Shown: positions 1-8,683 of the stretch, piece by piece | How the letters are laid out: each line of letters begins with the position of its first letter | How positions within the stretch are numbered: position 1 is the stretch's first letter | Origin: Streptomyces rapamycinicus NRRL 5491 | GTDB lineage: Bacteria; Actinomycetota; Actinomycetes; Streptomycetales; Streptomycetaceae | NCBI RefSeq assembly: GCF_024298965.1 | Contig: NZ_CP085193.1 | Span: forward strand, 9,982,001 to 10,046,000 | Direction of reading: 5' to 3' | Length of the DNA stretch: 64,000 bases | Notes under the pieces: generated by a model | Database searches by the model: none | What the model was told of the DNA's origin: nothing | Seen by the model: only the letters and a program-made list of their open reading frames with translations | Made by a program: the position numbers and the translations under genes

Positions 1-3000
1 GCATCCGTCGCCCTGCCCGCACAGGATGTCGAGCTGGTCGACGGGGCCTGGATCGCCGCCCACAACGGTCCCGCCTCCACCGTGATCGCGGGCACCCCGG
101 AAGCGGTCGACCATGTCCTCACCGCTCATGAGGCACAAGGGGTGCGGGTGCGGCGGATCACCGTCGACTACGCCTCGCACACCCCGCACGTCGAGCTGAT
201 CCGCGACGAACTGCTCGACATCACTAGCGACAGCAGCTCGCAGACCCCGCTCGTGCCGTGGCTGTCGACCGTGGACGGCACCTGGGTCGACAGCCCGCTG
301 GACGGGGAGTACTGGTACCGGAACCTGCGTGAGCCGGTCGGTTTCCACCCCGCCGTCAGCCAGTTGCAGGCCCAGGGCGACACCGTGTTCGTCGAGGTCA
401 GCGCCAGCCCGGTGCTGTTGCAGGCGATGGACGACGATGTCGTCACGGTTGCCACGCTGCGTCGTGACGACGGGGACGCCACCCGGATGCTCACCGCCCT
501 GGCACAGGCCTATGTCCACGGCGTGACTGTCGACTGGCGCGCGGTGCTGGGTGATGTCCCGGCAACACGGGTGCTGGATCTTCCGACGTACGCGTTCCAG
601 CACCAGCGGTATTGGGCTGAGGCCGGCCGGTCTGCCGATGTGTCGGGGGCGGGTCTGGATGCGGTGGGCCATCCGTTGCTGGGTGCGGTGCTGGCGATGC
701 CGGGTTCGGATGGTGTGATGCTGACCGGGCGGGTATCACTGGCCACCCACGCGTGGCTGGCTGATCACGCGGTCCGGGGCAGTGTCCTGCTGCCCGGTAC
801 CGGGTTTGTGGAGCTGGTTGTCCGCGCGGCTGATGAGGTGGGCTGCGACGTCGTTGACGAGCTGATCGTCGAAGCCCCGCTTCTGCTGCCGCAGACCGGC
901 GGTGTGCAACTGTCCGTATCCGTCGGCGAGGCCGACGAGTCCGGACACCGCGCGGTGACGGTCTTCTCCCGGGCGGACAGCGCCGATGCCTGGGTCCGGC
1001 ACGTTTCCGCCACCGTCAGCGTGTCCGACACGACTGTGCCAACGTCGGACCTCACCGCGTGGCCACCTGCGCAGGCCAAGCCGGTGGACGTGGCAGGCTT
1101 CTACGACCAGCTGACCAGGGCGGGTTACGAGTACGGACCTGCCTTCCAGGGTTTGCAGGCCGCGTGGCGTGATGGTGACACCGTCTTCGCCGAGGTTGCT
1201 CTGGCTGAGGAGCAGACCCAGGACGCGGCACGATTCGCCGTCCACCCTGCGGTGTTGGATGCCGCCCTGCACGCCGGGATCCTGAACACACCCGATGCCG
1301 ACCGCGACACCGTGCGGTTGCCGTTCTCCTGGAACCACGTCCAGGTCCATGTCACTGGCTCGGCCACGCTGCGGGTCGCGATGACACGGGTCGCGGATGG
1401 CTGGGGTGTGCGGGTCGCTGATGACATCGGTCGGCCGGTGGCCACCATCGGCTCGCTGGTGACCCGTCCGGTGGCAGCCGATGCGCTCGGTTCTGCTGTC
1501 GATGATCTGTTCGCCCTGACGTGGACGGAGATCCCGGTCTCCCAGCAGGTCGGCGTGACGGTGGGCAAGTTTGAAGACCTCGCGGACGGCGAGGTGCCGA
1601 TGCCCGATGTCGTTGTGTTCACCGCACTCCCCGACAGCGGTGACCCGCTGGCACAGACTCGTCGGCTGACCGCTGAGGTTCTGCAGGCGGTGCAGGTGTG
1701 GCTGGCGGGGGAGCGTTTCACTGACAGTACGCTGGTTGTGCGGACCGGAACTGGTTTGGCCGCAGCCGCGGTGTCGGGGTTGATGCGTTCGGCTCAGTCG
1801 GAGCACCCGGGCCGGTTCGTCCTGGTGGAAAGTGACGACGACACCCTCACCCCGGACCAACTGGCCGCCACCGTCGGGCTCGATGAGCCGCGGCTGCGGG
1901 TCATCGACGGCCGGTACGAGGCACCGCGACTGACTCGTACGGGCGTCGCTGAGCCTGAGCCTGAAGGCGTCTGGGATCCGGATGGCACGGTTCTGATCAC
2001 CGGTGGTTCGGGTGTGCTGGCGGGGATCGCCGCCCGGCACCTGGTGGCCGAACGCGGTGTGCGTCATCTGCTGTTGCTGTCCCGCAGCGCCCCGGACGAG
2101 GCGCTGATCAGCGAGCTGGCCGAGTTGGGTGCCGCGGTGGTGGACACGGCGGTGTGCGACGTGTCGGACCGTGCCGGGCTGGCGCGGGTGCTGGCGGGTG
2201 TGTCGCCGGACCATCCATTGACGGCGGTGATTCACACCGCAGGTGTGCTGGATGACGGCGTCGTGGAATCGTTGACGGCGCGGCGGCTGGACACCGTGCT
2301 GCGGCCCAAGGCGGATGGTGCGTGGAACCTGCACGAGCTCACCCGCGATATCGACCTTGCCGCGTTCGTCATGTACTCCTCGGCTGCCGGTGTGCTCGGT
2401 AGTGCGGGGCAGGGTAACTACGCGGTGGCGAACGCGTTCGTGGACGCGCTGGCTGAGCAGCGTCGTGCTGAGGGTCTGCCGGCCCTCGCGCTGGCCTGGG
2501 GCCTGTGGGAGGACGCCAGCGGCCTGACCGCGAAGCTGACCGGTACCGACCATGACCGGATCCGGCGCAGCGGGCTGCGAACCATCACCGCCGAGCGCGG
2601 GATGCGGCTGTTCGACATCGCCTCACGTCAGGGTGAACCGGTTCTGGTGGCCACGCCGATGGAGCCGGTGCGGGAGGTCGAGGTTCCGGCATTGCTGCGT
2701 TTGTTGCACCGCCCGGTTGCCCGGCGGGCCGCCTCCACCGGTGATTCGTCGGCGCAGTGGCTGGTCGGCTTGGCGCCGGAGGAGCGGGCGAAGGCACTGC
2801 TGAAGGTGGTGCGTGACAGCGCCGCGACGGTTCTGGGACATGCCGACGCCCGCAGTATTCCGGCGACCGGTGCGTTCAAGGATTTGGGTGTGGACTCGCT
2901 GACCGCGGTGGAGCTGCGCAACAGTCTGACGAAGGCCACGGGGCTGCGGCTGCCCGCCACAATGGTGTTCGACTACCCGACCCCGGCAGACCTGGCCGCC

Positions 3001-3258
3001 CGGCTGGGCGACCTCATGAACCCGAGGGTTCAGTCGACGACCCTGCTCGCCGAGATCGATCGCATAGAAAAGATGTTCACGTCCGTGACCTTCGACGATC
3101 GACAGGCATCCGCGATCAAGGATCGGCTGTCGTCGGTTCTGAATAAATGGCAGCGGATTTCGAGCCCCGAAGAGGTTTCCACTACCGCCCTCTCGAGTGC
3201 GAGTGCCAGCGAAATCCTTGACTTCATCGATCGGGAGTTCGGTGATCCCACGGCCTGA
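1..3258 (+). CDS. Modular type I polyketide synthase, 3' part (AT-DH-KR-ACP-docking)
   Basis: The reading frame is open from base 1, so the gene starts upstream of the window. Domains in order: the C-terminal half of an acyltransferase with YASH at 169-180, the usual signature of methylmalonyl-CoA selectivity; a dehydratase with its catalytic His in [11 protein letters not shown] (His codon 766-768) and Asp in [10 protein letters not shown] (1258-1260); a ketoreductase with TGGSGVLAG, an LDD motif at 2248-2256 (B-type stereochemistry) and the active Tyr in GNYAVAN (2419-2421); then an ACP with its phosphopantetheine Ser in [11 protein letters not shown] (2896-2898). There is no enoylreductase between DH and KR, so the module should leave an alpha-methyl double bond. 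The last about 80 residues, ending in [12 protein letters not shown], resemble a C-terminal docking domain and not a thioesterase, so a further PKS protein is expected. None follows here. Confidence 0.95.
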   Translation, partial: ASVALPAQDVELVDGAWIAAHNGPASTVIAGTPEAVDHVLTAHEAQGVRVRRITVDYASHTPHVELIRDELLDITSDSSSQTPLVPWLSTVDGTWVDSPLDGEYWYRNLREPVGFHPAVSQLQAQGDTVFVEVSASPVLLQAMDDDVVTVATLRRDDGDATRMLTALAQAYVHGVTVDWRAVLGDVPATRVLDLPTYAFQHQRYWAEAGRSADVSGAGLDAVGHPLLGAVLAMPGSDGVMLTGRVSLATHAWLADHAVRGSVLLPGTGFVELVVRAADEVGCDVVDELIVEAPLLLPQTGGVQLSVSVGEADESGHRAVTVFSRADSADAWVRHVSATVSVSDTTVPTSDLTAWPPAQAKPVDVAGFYDQLTRAGYEYGPAFQGLQAAWRDGDTVFAEVALAEEQTQDAARFAVHPAVLDAALHAGILNTPDADRDTVRLPFSWNHVQVHVTGSATLRVAMTRVADGWGVRVADDIGRPVATIGSLVTRPVAADALGSAVDDLFALTWTEIPVSQQVGVTVGKFEDLADGEVPMPDVVVFTALPDSGDPLAQTRRLTAEVLQAVQVWLAGERFTDSTLVVRTGTGLAAAAVSGLMRSAQSEHPGRFVLVESDDDTLTPDQLAATVGLDEPRLRVIDGRYEAPRLTRTGVAEPEPEGVWDPDGTVLITGGSGVLAGIAARHLVAERGVRHLLLLSRSAPDEALISELAELGAAVVDTAVCDVSDRAGLARVLAGVSPDHPLTAVIHTAGVLDDGVVESLTARRLDTVLRPKADGAWNLHELTRDIDLAAFVMYSSAAGVLGSAGQGNYAVANAFVDALAEQRRAEGLPALALAWGLWEDASGLTAKLTGTDHDRIRRSGLRTITAERGMRLFDIASRQGEPVLVATPMEPVREVEVPALLRLLHRPVARRAASTGDSSAQWLVGLAPEERAKALLKVVRDSAATVLGHADARSIPATGAFKDLGVDSLTAVELRNSLTKATGLRLPATMVFDYPTPADLAARLGDLMNPRVQSTTLLAEIDRIEKMFTSVTFDDRQASAIKDRLSSVLNKWQRISSPEEVSTTALSSASASEILDFIDREFGDPTA

Positions 3259-3699
3259 GGGCAAACTGCCCGACGTGTGGTGACCCGCCGCCGCAAGGAC
3301 CGGAACGGAGGCGAACGGCTCCAGCGGGTGCGGGCGCTGGAGCTGCCACCGAAGCTGTTCGGGGATGTGCCGGGCCATCTGTTCATCGGGAGCCAGGTAT
3401 TGACATGAGTTCAATTAGGTTTGATGCTAGTCGGCAGTCATCCACGACAGGTCAGCTACGAGATCAGATGTATACCTGAGTTCAATTGAGTTCGATGCTC
3501 GTCGGGCGCACATAGACGTTGGCTAGCACACGCCCGGCCTCTCGCCCCCGGCCCCTCGGCGGATCGCTGGGTGGCGTGGTGGAGCCGCTGTGCGCTCGCC
3601 GGACGCTGAGACGACTGATCGCAACCACCTGGATGAGGATCTGCTGTGGACGCTAATGGGGATGGCAGGGTCTCTGTACGAGATCTAGGAGATGGCCCA
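3259..3699. other. Intergenic stretch after the PKS, with a gene-like remnant and a direct repeat
   Basis: About 440 bases separate the PKS stop from the next convincing start. A short open frame from GTG 3280 to the TGA at 3406-3408 (42 codons, including the string LPPKLFGDVPGHLF) has coding-like composition but no recognised family; it may be a relic of a lost gene. The middle part is richer in A/T than its surroundings and holds two copies of a 29-base repeat, listed separately. No transposase or PKS start is visible. Confidence 0.5.
3406..3505 (+). repeat. Imperfect 29-bp direct repeat, two copies 71 bp apart
   Basis: Copy 1 is 3406-3434 and copy 2 is 3477-3505. They match at 25 of 29 positions; both begin TGAGTTCAATT and end GTCGG. 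Copy 1 is preceded directly by TTGACA (3400-3405), a possible -35 element. The copies could be operator sites, or duplicated junction sequence left by a rearrangement. Confidence 0.6.
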
Positions 3700-4494
3700 A
3701 TGGCAACGACCCTTGAGCACCGCTTCGCGGGACAGGTCGCCCTCGTTACCGGGGGCGGGTCAGGAATCGGGGCCGCGGTGGCGCACCTGCTCGCTGCCGA
3801 AGGATGTGCGGCTGTGCACGTGGGCGACCTCAACGCGGAGGGTGTTCGCACCGTCGCGTCCGTCATCAAAGGGGTTGCGCACGTTGTCGATGTGACCGAT
3901 CCGCGGGCCGTTGATGCCGTAGTGTCGTCCGTCCTCGAATCCGAAGGCCGTATCGACGTGGTCATCCACACGGCCGGGGTGGACGATCCCGACGCCAAGG
4001 CGCGAATCCTCGAGGCTCAGGAGTCGGGCGAGCCGGTGGATGTGCTGACTCGACTCGATGACGCCGCCTGGCGCCGGGTGATGGCCGTGAACCTCGACGG
4101 TACTTTCCACGTTCTGCGAGCCGCGGTGCGAGCCATGCGCCCACGCGGCAGGGGCGCCATCGTGACTGTTGGCTCGTCCGCGGCGTTCGACACGCTCACG
4201 GGATATCCGCACTACGCCGCTTCCAAAGCCGGTGTGCACGCGCTGTCCCAGGCCGTGGCAAAAGAGGCCATCGCTTTCGGTATCCGCGTCAACACCGTCG
4301 CTCCGGGGCCAGTGGACACACCGATGGCGGCGCGTACCCCGGACGCCGTCCGCCAGAAGATGGCCGAGTCGGGCGCGTCGGGATACGCGACGCCGGAGGA
4401 GCTCGCCGACAACATCTGCTATCTGGCGTCGCCTGCCGCGTCCAATGTGGTTGGTGCGGTGCTGCTGAGCAACGGAGGCCGGTTCACGGTCTGA
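3700..4494 (+). CDS. Short-chain dehydrogenase/reductase (SDR)
   Basis: A 264-residue classical SDR, a soluble NAD(P)H-dependent oxidoreductase. The nucleotide-binding motif TGGGSGIG lies near the N terminus, followed by the catalytic Ser in VGSSAAF, the YAASK catalytic motif, and the usual VAPGPVDTPM loop. ATG 3700 is chosen because AGGAG (3687-3691) sits 8 bases upstream; an in-frame GTG at 3646 would add 18 residues of low-complexity sequence without a ribosome site. The substrate cannot be told. It follows the PKS on the same strand, so a tailoring role is possible, but the 440-base gap and the odd sequence in it make that weak. Confidence 0.88.
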   Translation: MATTLEHRFAGQVALVTGGGSGIGAAVAHLLAAEGCAAVHVGDLNAEGVRTVASVIKGVAHVVDVTDPRAVDAVVSSVLESEGRIDVVIHTAGVDDPDAKARILEAQESGEPVDVLTRLDDAAWRRVMAVNLDGTFHVLRAAVRAMRPRGRGAIVTVGSSAAFDTLTGYPHYAASKAGVHALSQAVAKEAIAFGIRVNTVAPGPVDTPMAARTPDAVRQKMAESGASGYATPEELADNICYLASPAASNVVGAVLLSNGGRFTV

Positions 4495-4498
4495 CCGG

Positions 4499-5230
4499 AT
4501 GAATGCCCCAACCATGGGGCATCGACAGGCTGTCCATTCACCCGAAGACGCTGATCATTATTCTCCGCAGCCAGCGCTGACCGGCGGTTTCCTCCTCGAC
4601 GCCGCGGTCGCAACACGGTGGAGCTTCCTCGCCACCCCCTCCGAGCCCGGCCGGGGCCGTCGGCCCGGCTGGCTGCTGACCACGGCCATCGCGGCGGCCG
4701 CGGTCGTGGTCGTGGTGGTGGTGGTCGCCGTCCACTTCGGTACGCAGCGTTCCTCGGCCGATTCCTCCCCGTCCGCGCAGGGGCGGCCATCCGGTTCGGC
4801 CGCCTCGCCGACCGCGGGGAAGAAGCCGTCCGCCTCGACCCAGGGACCCCAGGGATCTCAGAAGCCCCAGGGGCCCCAGAAGCCCCAGGAGAAGGGCGCG
4901 GCACTCAAGGTCATAGAGGCCACGTTCGAGTTGCCCACCGGGAAGTCCGTGGTGGCCGGGGCCAGGAGTCTGATCATGCAGGAAGACGGCAACCTGGTGG
5001 TCCACGACCAGGACCGCAAGCCACGCTGGGCTGCGATGACCAAGGGCGAGAACAACTCCGCCCGCTTCCAGACGGACGGCAACCTGGTCGTCTACAGCAG
5101 TGAGGGGCAGCACCTCTGGTTTTCACGGACCAATGGCCATCCAGGAGCGGTCCTCGTGTTCCAGGCCGACGGAAATGTTGTGATCAAGTCCGGCGACACC
5201 GTGCTCTGGGCCGCGGGAACCGAGAGCTGA
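4499..5230 (+). CDS. Membrane-anchored bulb-type (B-lectin) domain protein
   Basis: A 243-residue protein with a cytoplasmic N-terminal segment, one strongly hydrophobic helix at about residues 58-80 (a run of valines), a Ser/Pro/Gln-rich linker containing several QGPQ/QKPQ steps, and a C-terminal beta-prism domain. That domain carries three copies of the QxDGNxVxx signature of mannose-binding bulb lectins (QEDGNLVVH, QTDGNLVVY, QADGNVVIK). It should display the lectin outside the cell on a flexible stalk. The Tyr of the classical mannose site is kept only in the second repeat, so sugar binding may be partial. The start has no clear ribosome site; ATG 4499 lies 4 bases after the SDR stop, which allows coupling. 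Confidence 0.8.
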   Translation: MNAPTMGHRQAVHSPEDADHYSPQPALTGGFLLDAAVATRWSFLATPSEPGRGRRPGWLLTTAIAAAAVVVVVVVVAVHFGTQRSSADSSPSAQGRPSGSAASPTAGKKPSASTQGPQGSQKPQGPQKPQEKGAALKVIEATFELPTGKSVVAGARSLIMQEDGNLVVHDQDRKPRWAAMTKGENNSARFQTDGNLVVYSSEGQHLWFSRTNGHPGAVLVFQADGNVVIKSGDTVLWAAGTES

Positions 5231-5250
5231 CCGTCCCGGTGCCGGGACGG
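5231..5250. terminator. Perfect hairpin between convergent genes
   Basis: Nine-base-pair stem CCGTCCCGG / CCGGGACGG around a 2-base spacer, directly after the lectin stop codon and before the convergent kinase gene. There is no T-run, as is common for actinomycete terminators. It could serve both strands. Confidence 0.75.
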
Positions 5251-5277
5251 CCCGGTGGGGGAGGCCCTGTCGGGGCT

Positions 5278-6477
5278 TCAACGGCGGCAAGGGAAGCGCA
5301 GGGTGAGGGTGAGTCCGCCTTCGGTGCCGGGTTGTGCCGTCAGCGTGGCGTGGTGGGCGTTGGCGATCGAGTGGGCGATGGACAGTCCCAGACCGTGGCC
5401 GGTGGTGGCGGTACGGTCCCCGTCCAGGCGGTGGAAGGGCTCGAACAGGTCGGGGATCTGTTCCGGGGACACGTGGGGGCCCGTATTGGTCACCGTCACG
5501 GTGGGGGTATCGAGCCGTATGCGGACGTGGCCACCGGGGTGGTTGTACTGGATGGCATTGCGGACCAGGTTCGTGAGCAGGTGGCGCAGCAGGACCGGGT
5601 CACCGGGAACGGCCAGCGGGGTATCGGCGTCGAGGTCGATGCGCACGCCGTTCTTCGTTGCCAGTGGGGTGAGGCCGGTGGACACGAGCCGGACGATGGC
5701 CGCGACGTCCATGGTCTGGGTCTTCTCCAGGCCGCGGTCGCTGCGCGCCAGCAGCAGCAGGCCGTTGATCAGCTGTTCGGCCTCGTGGTTGGCGGTGAGC
5801 AGGTCCTCGCGGACGTCTGCGAGTCCCTCGGGGAGGGGGTCGGCGAGGCCGACCTGGAGGCTGGTGCGCTGGACCGTGAGAGGGGTCTTGAGTTCGTGGG
5901 AGGCGTTGGCGACGAAGCGGCGCTGGCTCTCGAAGGACTTCTCGAGCCTGTCGAGCATGGTGTCGAAGGTGTCGGCGAGGCGGTGGAGTTCGTCGTCGGG
6001 GCCGGTGAGCGCGAGACGCTGGTGGAGGCTCTGTTCGCTGATGCGGCGCGCGGTTTCGGTCATGGAGGCGACGGGTCGCAGGGCTCGGCCGGCGAGCCAC
6101 CAGCCGAGCACTCCGGCAAGGAGCGCCATGGCGAGGAGGCCGACGGCGGACCAGAGCACCATCTGGCGCAGCGCGGTGTCCTGGACGGCTCGCACGGTCT
6201 GGTCGATCTTCTGGAACATGGCGACGTCGCCCGGGGCCCGCTGTGTGAGATTCGGCCGGGTGGGGCGCACGGGCCCCATGGGCGCCCCACTGCCGCTCGG
6301 CACATCCCCGTACGTGACCGATATCCCCTGGGCCTGCTGCTCCGTTCCGTGGCGGGCGAGTAGCACCACGAAGGCGAGCAGTGCGATGCCGGCGATCAGA
6401 AAGAGGGCGGAGAAGGCCGCGGTCAGGCGGGCGCGGAAGGGCAGTCGGCTCAGCAGCGCCCATGGGTTCAGTCGCAC
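5278..6477 (-). CDS. Sensor histidine kinase of a two-component system
   Basis: A 399-residue membrane kinase. Transmembrane segments are at about residues 18-41 and 106-128, enclosing a short extracellular loop; a HAMP linker follows, then the phospho-acceptor His194 in NASHELKTPL, and the ATP domain with N box NLVRNAIQYN, DLFEPFHRLD and GHGLGLSI. The start is GTG 6477, which overlaps the end of the response-regulator gene by 10 bases, implying coupled translation; no nearer Met gives a complete first membrane helix. It should phosphorylate the adjacent OmpR-type regulator. The small sensor loop and the nearby FtsX-type exporter suggest sensing of a membrane-active compound, as in known antibiotic-responsive systems; that is inference. 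Confidence 0.93.
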   Translation of the reverse strand: MRLNPWALLSRLPFRARLTAAFSALFLIAGIALLAFVVLLARHGTEQQAQGISVTYGDVPSGSGAPMGPVRPTRPNLTQRAPGDVAMFQKIDQTVRAVQDTALRQMVLWSAVGLLAMALLAGVLGWWLAGRALRPVASMTETARRISEQSLHQRLALTGPDDELHRLADTFDTMLDRLEKSFESQRRFVANASHELKTPLTVQRTSLQVGLADPLPEGLADVREDLLTANHEAEQLINGLLLLARSDRGLEKTQTMDVAAIVRLVSTGLTPLATKNGVRIDLDADTPLAVPGDPVLLRHLLTNLVRNAIQYNHPGGHVRIRLDTPTVTVTNTGPHVSPEQIPDLFEPFHRLDGDRTATTGHGLGLSIAHSIANAHHATLTAQPGTEGGLTLTLRFPCRR

Positions 6478-7130
6478 AGCCGGTAACCCTCCCCCTTGTC
6501 GGCGAGAATGAGGCCGGGGTCGCCGAGTTTGCCGCGCAGCCGGCTGACGGTGGCGCGGACCGCGCTGGTGCGCGGGTCGAGGTGCTCGTCCCAGACGGTG
6601 CGGACGAGTTCGTCGTGCGACACCGGCGCGCCCCCGGCCACAAGCAGCAGGTGCAGGACCGCGAGCTCCTTCGGGGTCAGCTCCAGCGGGCGGCCGTCCA
6701 CGGACACCTCGCGCCGCGTCTCGTCCAGGGTGATGCTCGCGAAGCGCAGCACGGTAGGGGGCTGCTTCGGTGCGCGACGGCTCAACGTCCGTACCCGGGC
6801 GACCAGTTCGCTGAAATCGAAGGGTTTCGCCAGGTAGTCGTCGGCGCCGAGTGTCGTGAGGCCGTAGATCTTGTCCGTCAGCTCGCCGGCCGCGGTCAGC
6901 ATCAGGATCCGTGGAGGGTCCTGGAGTTCGCGCAGCCGTCGGCACACCTCGTCGCCGCTCAGGACCGGCAGATCCCGGTCGAGGATCAGCACGTCGTAGG
7001 CGGTGAGCAGGCACATCCGCTCGGCCTCGTCGCCGGCGGCCGCCACGTCGACGGCCATCGCCTGGCGGCGCAGGCCGGTGGCGATGGTGCGGGCGAGAAC
7101 ACGGTGGTCCTCGGCTACCAGAACTCTCAT
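6468..7130 (-). CDS. OmpR/PhoB-family response regulator
   Basis: A 220-residue regulator. The receiver domain (1 to about 120) has the acidic pair E7/D8, phosphorylation site D51 in LILDRDLP, and K in LAKPFDF; the C-terminal winged helix includes LTPKELAVLHLLL and VRATVSRLRGKLG. It is the first gene of the pair with the kinase and is divergent from an ABC exporter operon. The 205-base region between them contains a tandem array of similar sites (7241-7301), the obvious candidate target for this protein. Confidence 0.95.
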   Translation of the reverse strand: MRVLVAEDHRVLARTIATGLRRQAMAVDVAAAGDEAERMCLLTAYDVLILDRDLPVLSGDEVCRRLRELQDPPRILMLTAAGELTDKIYGLTTLGADDYLAKPFDFSELVARVRTLSRRAPKQPPTVLRFASITLDETRREVSVDGRPLELTPKELAVLHLLLVAGGAPVSHDELVRTVWDEHLDPRTSAVRATVSRLRGKLGDPGLILADKGEGYRLCD

Positions 7131-7240
7131 GCCCCCATCAAATCAAGATCGCGATTGCAGCCGGATAAGGATGTGGCGGCCCGTGCCGTGAGCCGGCGGG
7201 GTCGTGCGGCGCCGGTCGCGGGGCACGGTGCGAGCAGGTC

Positions 7241-7301
7241 CTTATGTTGCCGTAACGCTTATGCCGCCGTAACACGCTTATGCCGCTGTAACGCGCTTAT
7301 C
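7241..7301 (+). promoter_or_regulatory. Tandem CTTAT/GTAACGCG repeats between the regulator and exporter genes
   Basis: Four CTTATG/C boxes start at 7241, 7258, 7277 and 7296, i.e. spaced 17, 19 and 19 bases, separated by near-identical CCGTAACG, CCGCCGTAACACG and CCGCTGTAACGCG segments. Repeated head-to-tail hexamers at near-constant spacing are typical of OmpR-family binding sites. The array lies about 35 bases upstream of the first permease start, so it probably controls the exporter and possibly the divergent two-component genes. Confidence 0.7.
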
Positions 7302-7335
7302 TCGCTGCAAACAACGAGCTGCTTCTGTCTTCGGC

Positions 7336-8649
7336 ATGAACTTCGTCAAGCGCGCCGGGATGAGCCTGGGGGCCAGAAAGTCCAAGAGCGCCGCGTTGCT
7401 GGCGATCTTCGTCGTCATCTGCACCCTGCTTCTCGGCGGCTTTCTGCTGCAGGCCGCCGCGGCCCGCCAGGAAGCCGGCGCGCAGCGCACCATCGGCGTC
7501 GACGTCACCGTCAGGAAGAAGGGCCTTACCGCGGTCCTCGCGGACCGGCTCGGTGCCTCGGATCTGGTGTACCGCTACAACCCGGAGCTTCCGGTGCGGG
7601 CCGGGGCGCGTGGCTTCACGCCGCTGACGTCGGACGCGCCGAAGCCGGGCGATGCGGGTGCGGGTGCGGGTGCCGGTCCAGGTGCCGGTGCCGGGAAGAA
7701 GGAGCAGGGCCCGCTGGCCGTGAACGGCGTCCGTGACTCGGGCATGCTGCTGCCCTTCTCGTACGGCTCGACGAAGATCACGGCAGGGCGCGGCATCACC
7801 CCCGAGGACGCGGGCCGCAACGCCGCGGTGATCGAGCAGCGGCTGGCCGACAGGAATCACCTCAAGGTGGGCGACACGATCCATGTGCGGTCGGTGGACG
7901 ACAAGGAAACCGTTCCGCTGCAGGTGGTCGGCGTCTTCCAGAACCCCACGCAGGATCCGGCGCGCTGGACGGCACCGCACAAACTGCCCGGCAACGCGCT
8001 GTACGTGCCGATGGGCACGGCGCAGCGGCTCGGTCCCGGCAACGTGGCGGTCAGCGAGGCGGTGTACAAGATCGGCTCGCCGGAGCAGGCCGAGCGGCTG
8101 CACACCGAGGCCGAGCGTCTCCTGGGCGGGGACGGCTTCGACTTCCGCGTCAACGACAGGGCGTACAAGGACCAGGTCCGCCCGATCCAGCGGGTCGGCG
8201 CGTTCGCGGGACTGATCGTCTGGGTGATCGCGCTGGCCGGGACGCTGATCCTCGGCTTGATCGTGGCGCTGCAGATCCGCGAGCGGCGCGCCGAGCTCGG
8301 GGTGCTCCTCGCGATGGGCGAGAAGAGGTGGAAGCTCATCGGCCAGCACGCCGTGGAGGTGGCGGCCGTGGCCCTGCCCGCCATCGCGCTCGCCGCGCTG
8401 GCCGGTTCACTCGCCGGACAGCCCGCGGGTGACACCCTCCTCGGGCGGCAGGACGGCAAGCCGGCCGCGGCGGCCGCGGCGGCCGGTGTGCCCGATGCCG
8501 AGATCGCGCCGCCGACCGTACGAGTCGAGCCCGCCACCGTCGGCAAGGTCGCCGGCATCGGGCTCGGCATCTCCCTGGTCGCCACCGTCATCCCGGGCAT
8601 CGGGATCCTGCGCCTGCATCCCCGCTCCATCCTCACCGACACCGAATAG
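7336..8649 (+). CDS. FtsX/MacB-type ABC transporter permease
   Basis: A 437-residue permease with the FtsX layout: one N-terminal membrane helix (about residues 20-42), a large extracytoplasmic domain, then three C-terminal helices, the first (GLIVWVIALAGTLILGLIV) followed by RERRAELGVLLAMGEKRWK, the coupling-helix region. The outer domain contains an unusual glycine/alanine run (DAGAGAGAGPGAGAG). It begins with MNFVKRAG as does the next gene, so the two permeases are paralogues and probably form a heterodimer with the ATPase encoded at 10070. Such exporters usually move peptides, lipids or antibiotics, or act as mechanotransmitters. No good ribosome site is seen before ATG 7336. Confidence 0.9.
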   Translation: MNFVKRAGMSLGARKSKSAALLAIFVVICTLLLGGFLLQAAAARQEAGAQRTIGVDVTVRKKGLTAVLADRLGASDLVYRYNPELPVRAGARGFTPLTSDAPKPGDAGAGAGAGPGAGAGKKEQGPLAVNGVRDSGMLLPFSYGSTKITAGRGITPEDAGRNAAVIEQRLADRNHLKVGDTIHVRSVDDKETVPLQVVGVFQNPTQDPARWTAPHKLPGNALYVPMGTAQRLGPGNVAVSEAVYKIGSPEQAERLHTEAERLLGGDGFDFRVNDRAYKDQVRPIQRVGAFAGLIVWVIALAGTLILGLIVALQIRERRAELGVLLAMGEKRWKLIGQHAVEVAAVALPAIALAALAGSLAGQPAGDTLLGRQDGKPAAAAAAAGVPDAEIAPPTVRVEPATVGKVAGIGLGISLVATVIPGIGILRLHPRSILTDTE

Positions 8650-8683
8650 CCACTCACCGGCACGGACTGAGAAAGCCGATCCC

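Noticed and set aside
736..2553. Long open frame on the minus strand opposite the PKS
   Set aside because: High GC keeps antisense frames open; the peptide is Arg/His/Gln-rich with no family motif and no ribosome site, while the plus strand has complete PKS domains.
3280..3408. 42-codon gene after the PKS
   Set aside because: Coding-like but no ribosome site, no recognised family, and it runs into the repeat; listed only as a possible remnant.
5239..6511. Two long plus-strand frames over the kinase gene
   Set aside because: They mirror the minus-strand histidine kinase, whose motifs are all present; the antisense peptides have no motifs.
7241..7301. CRISPR-like array
   Set aside because: Spacers are nearly identical and too short; the pattern fits regulator binding sites.
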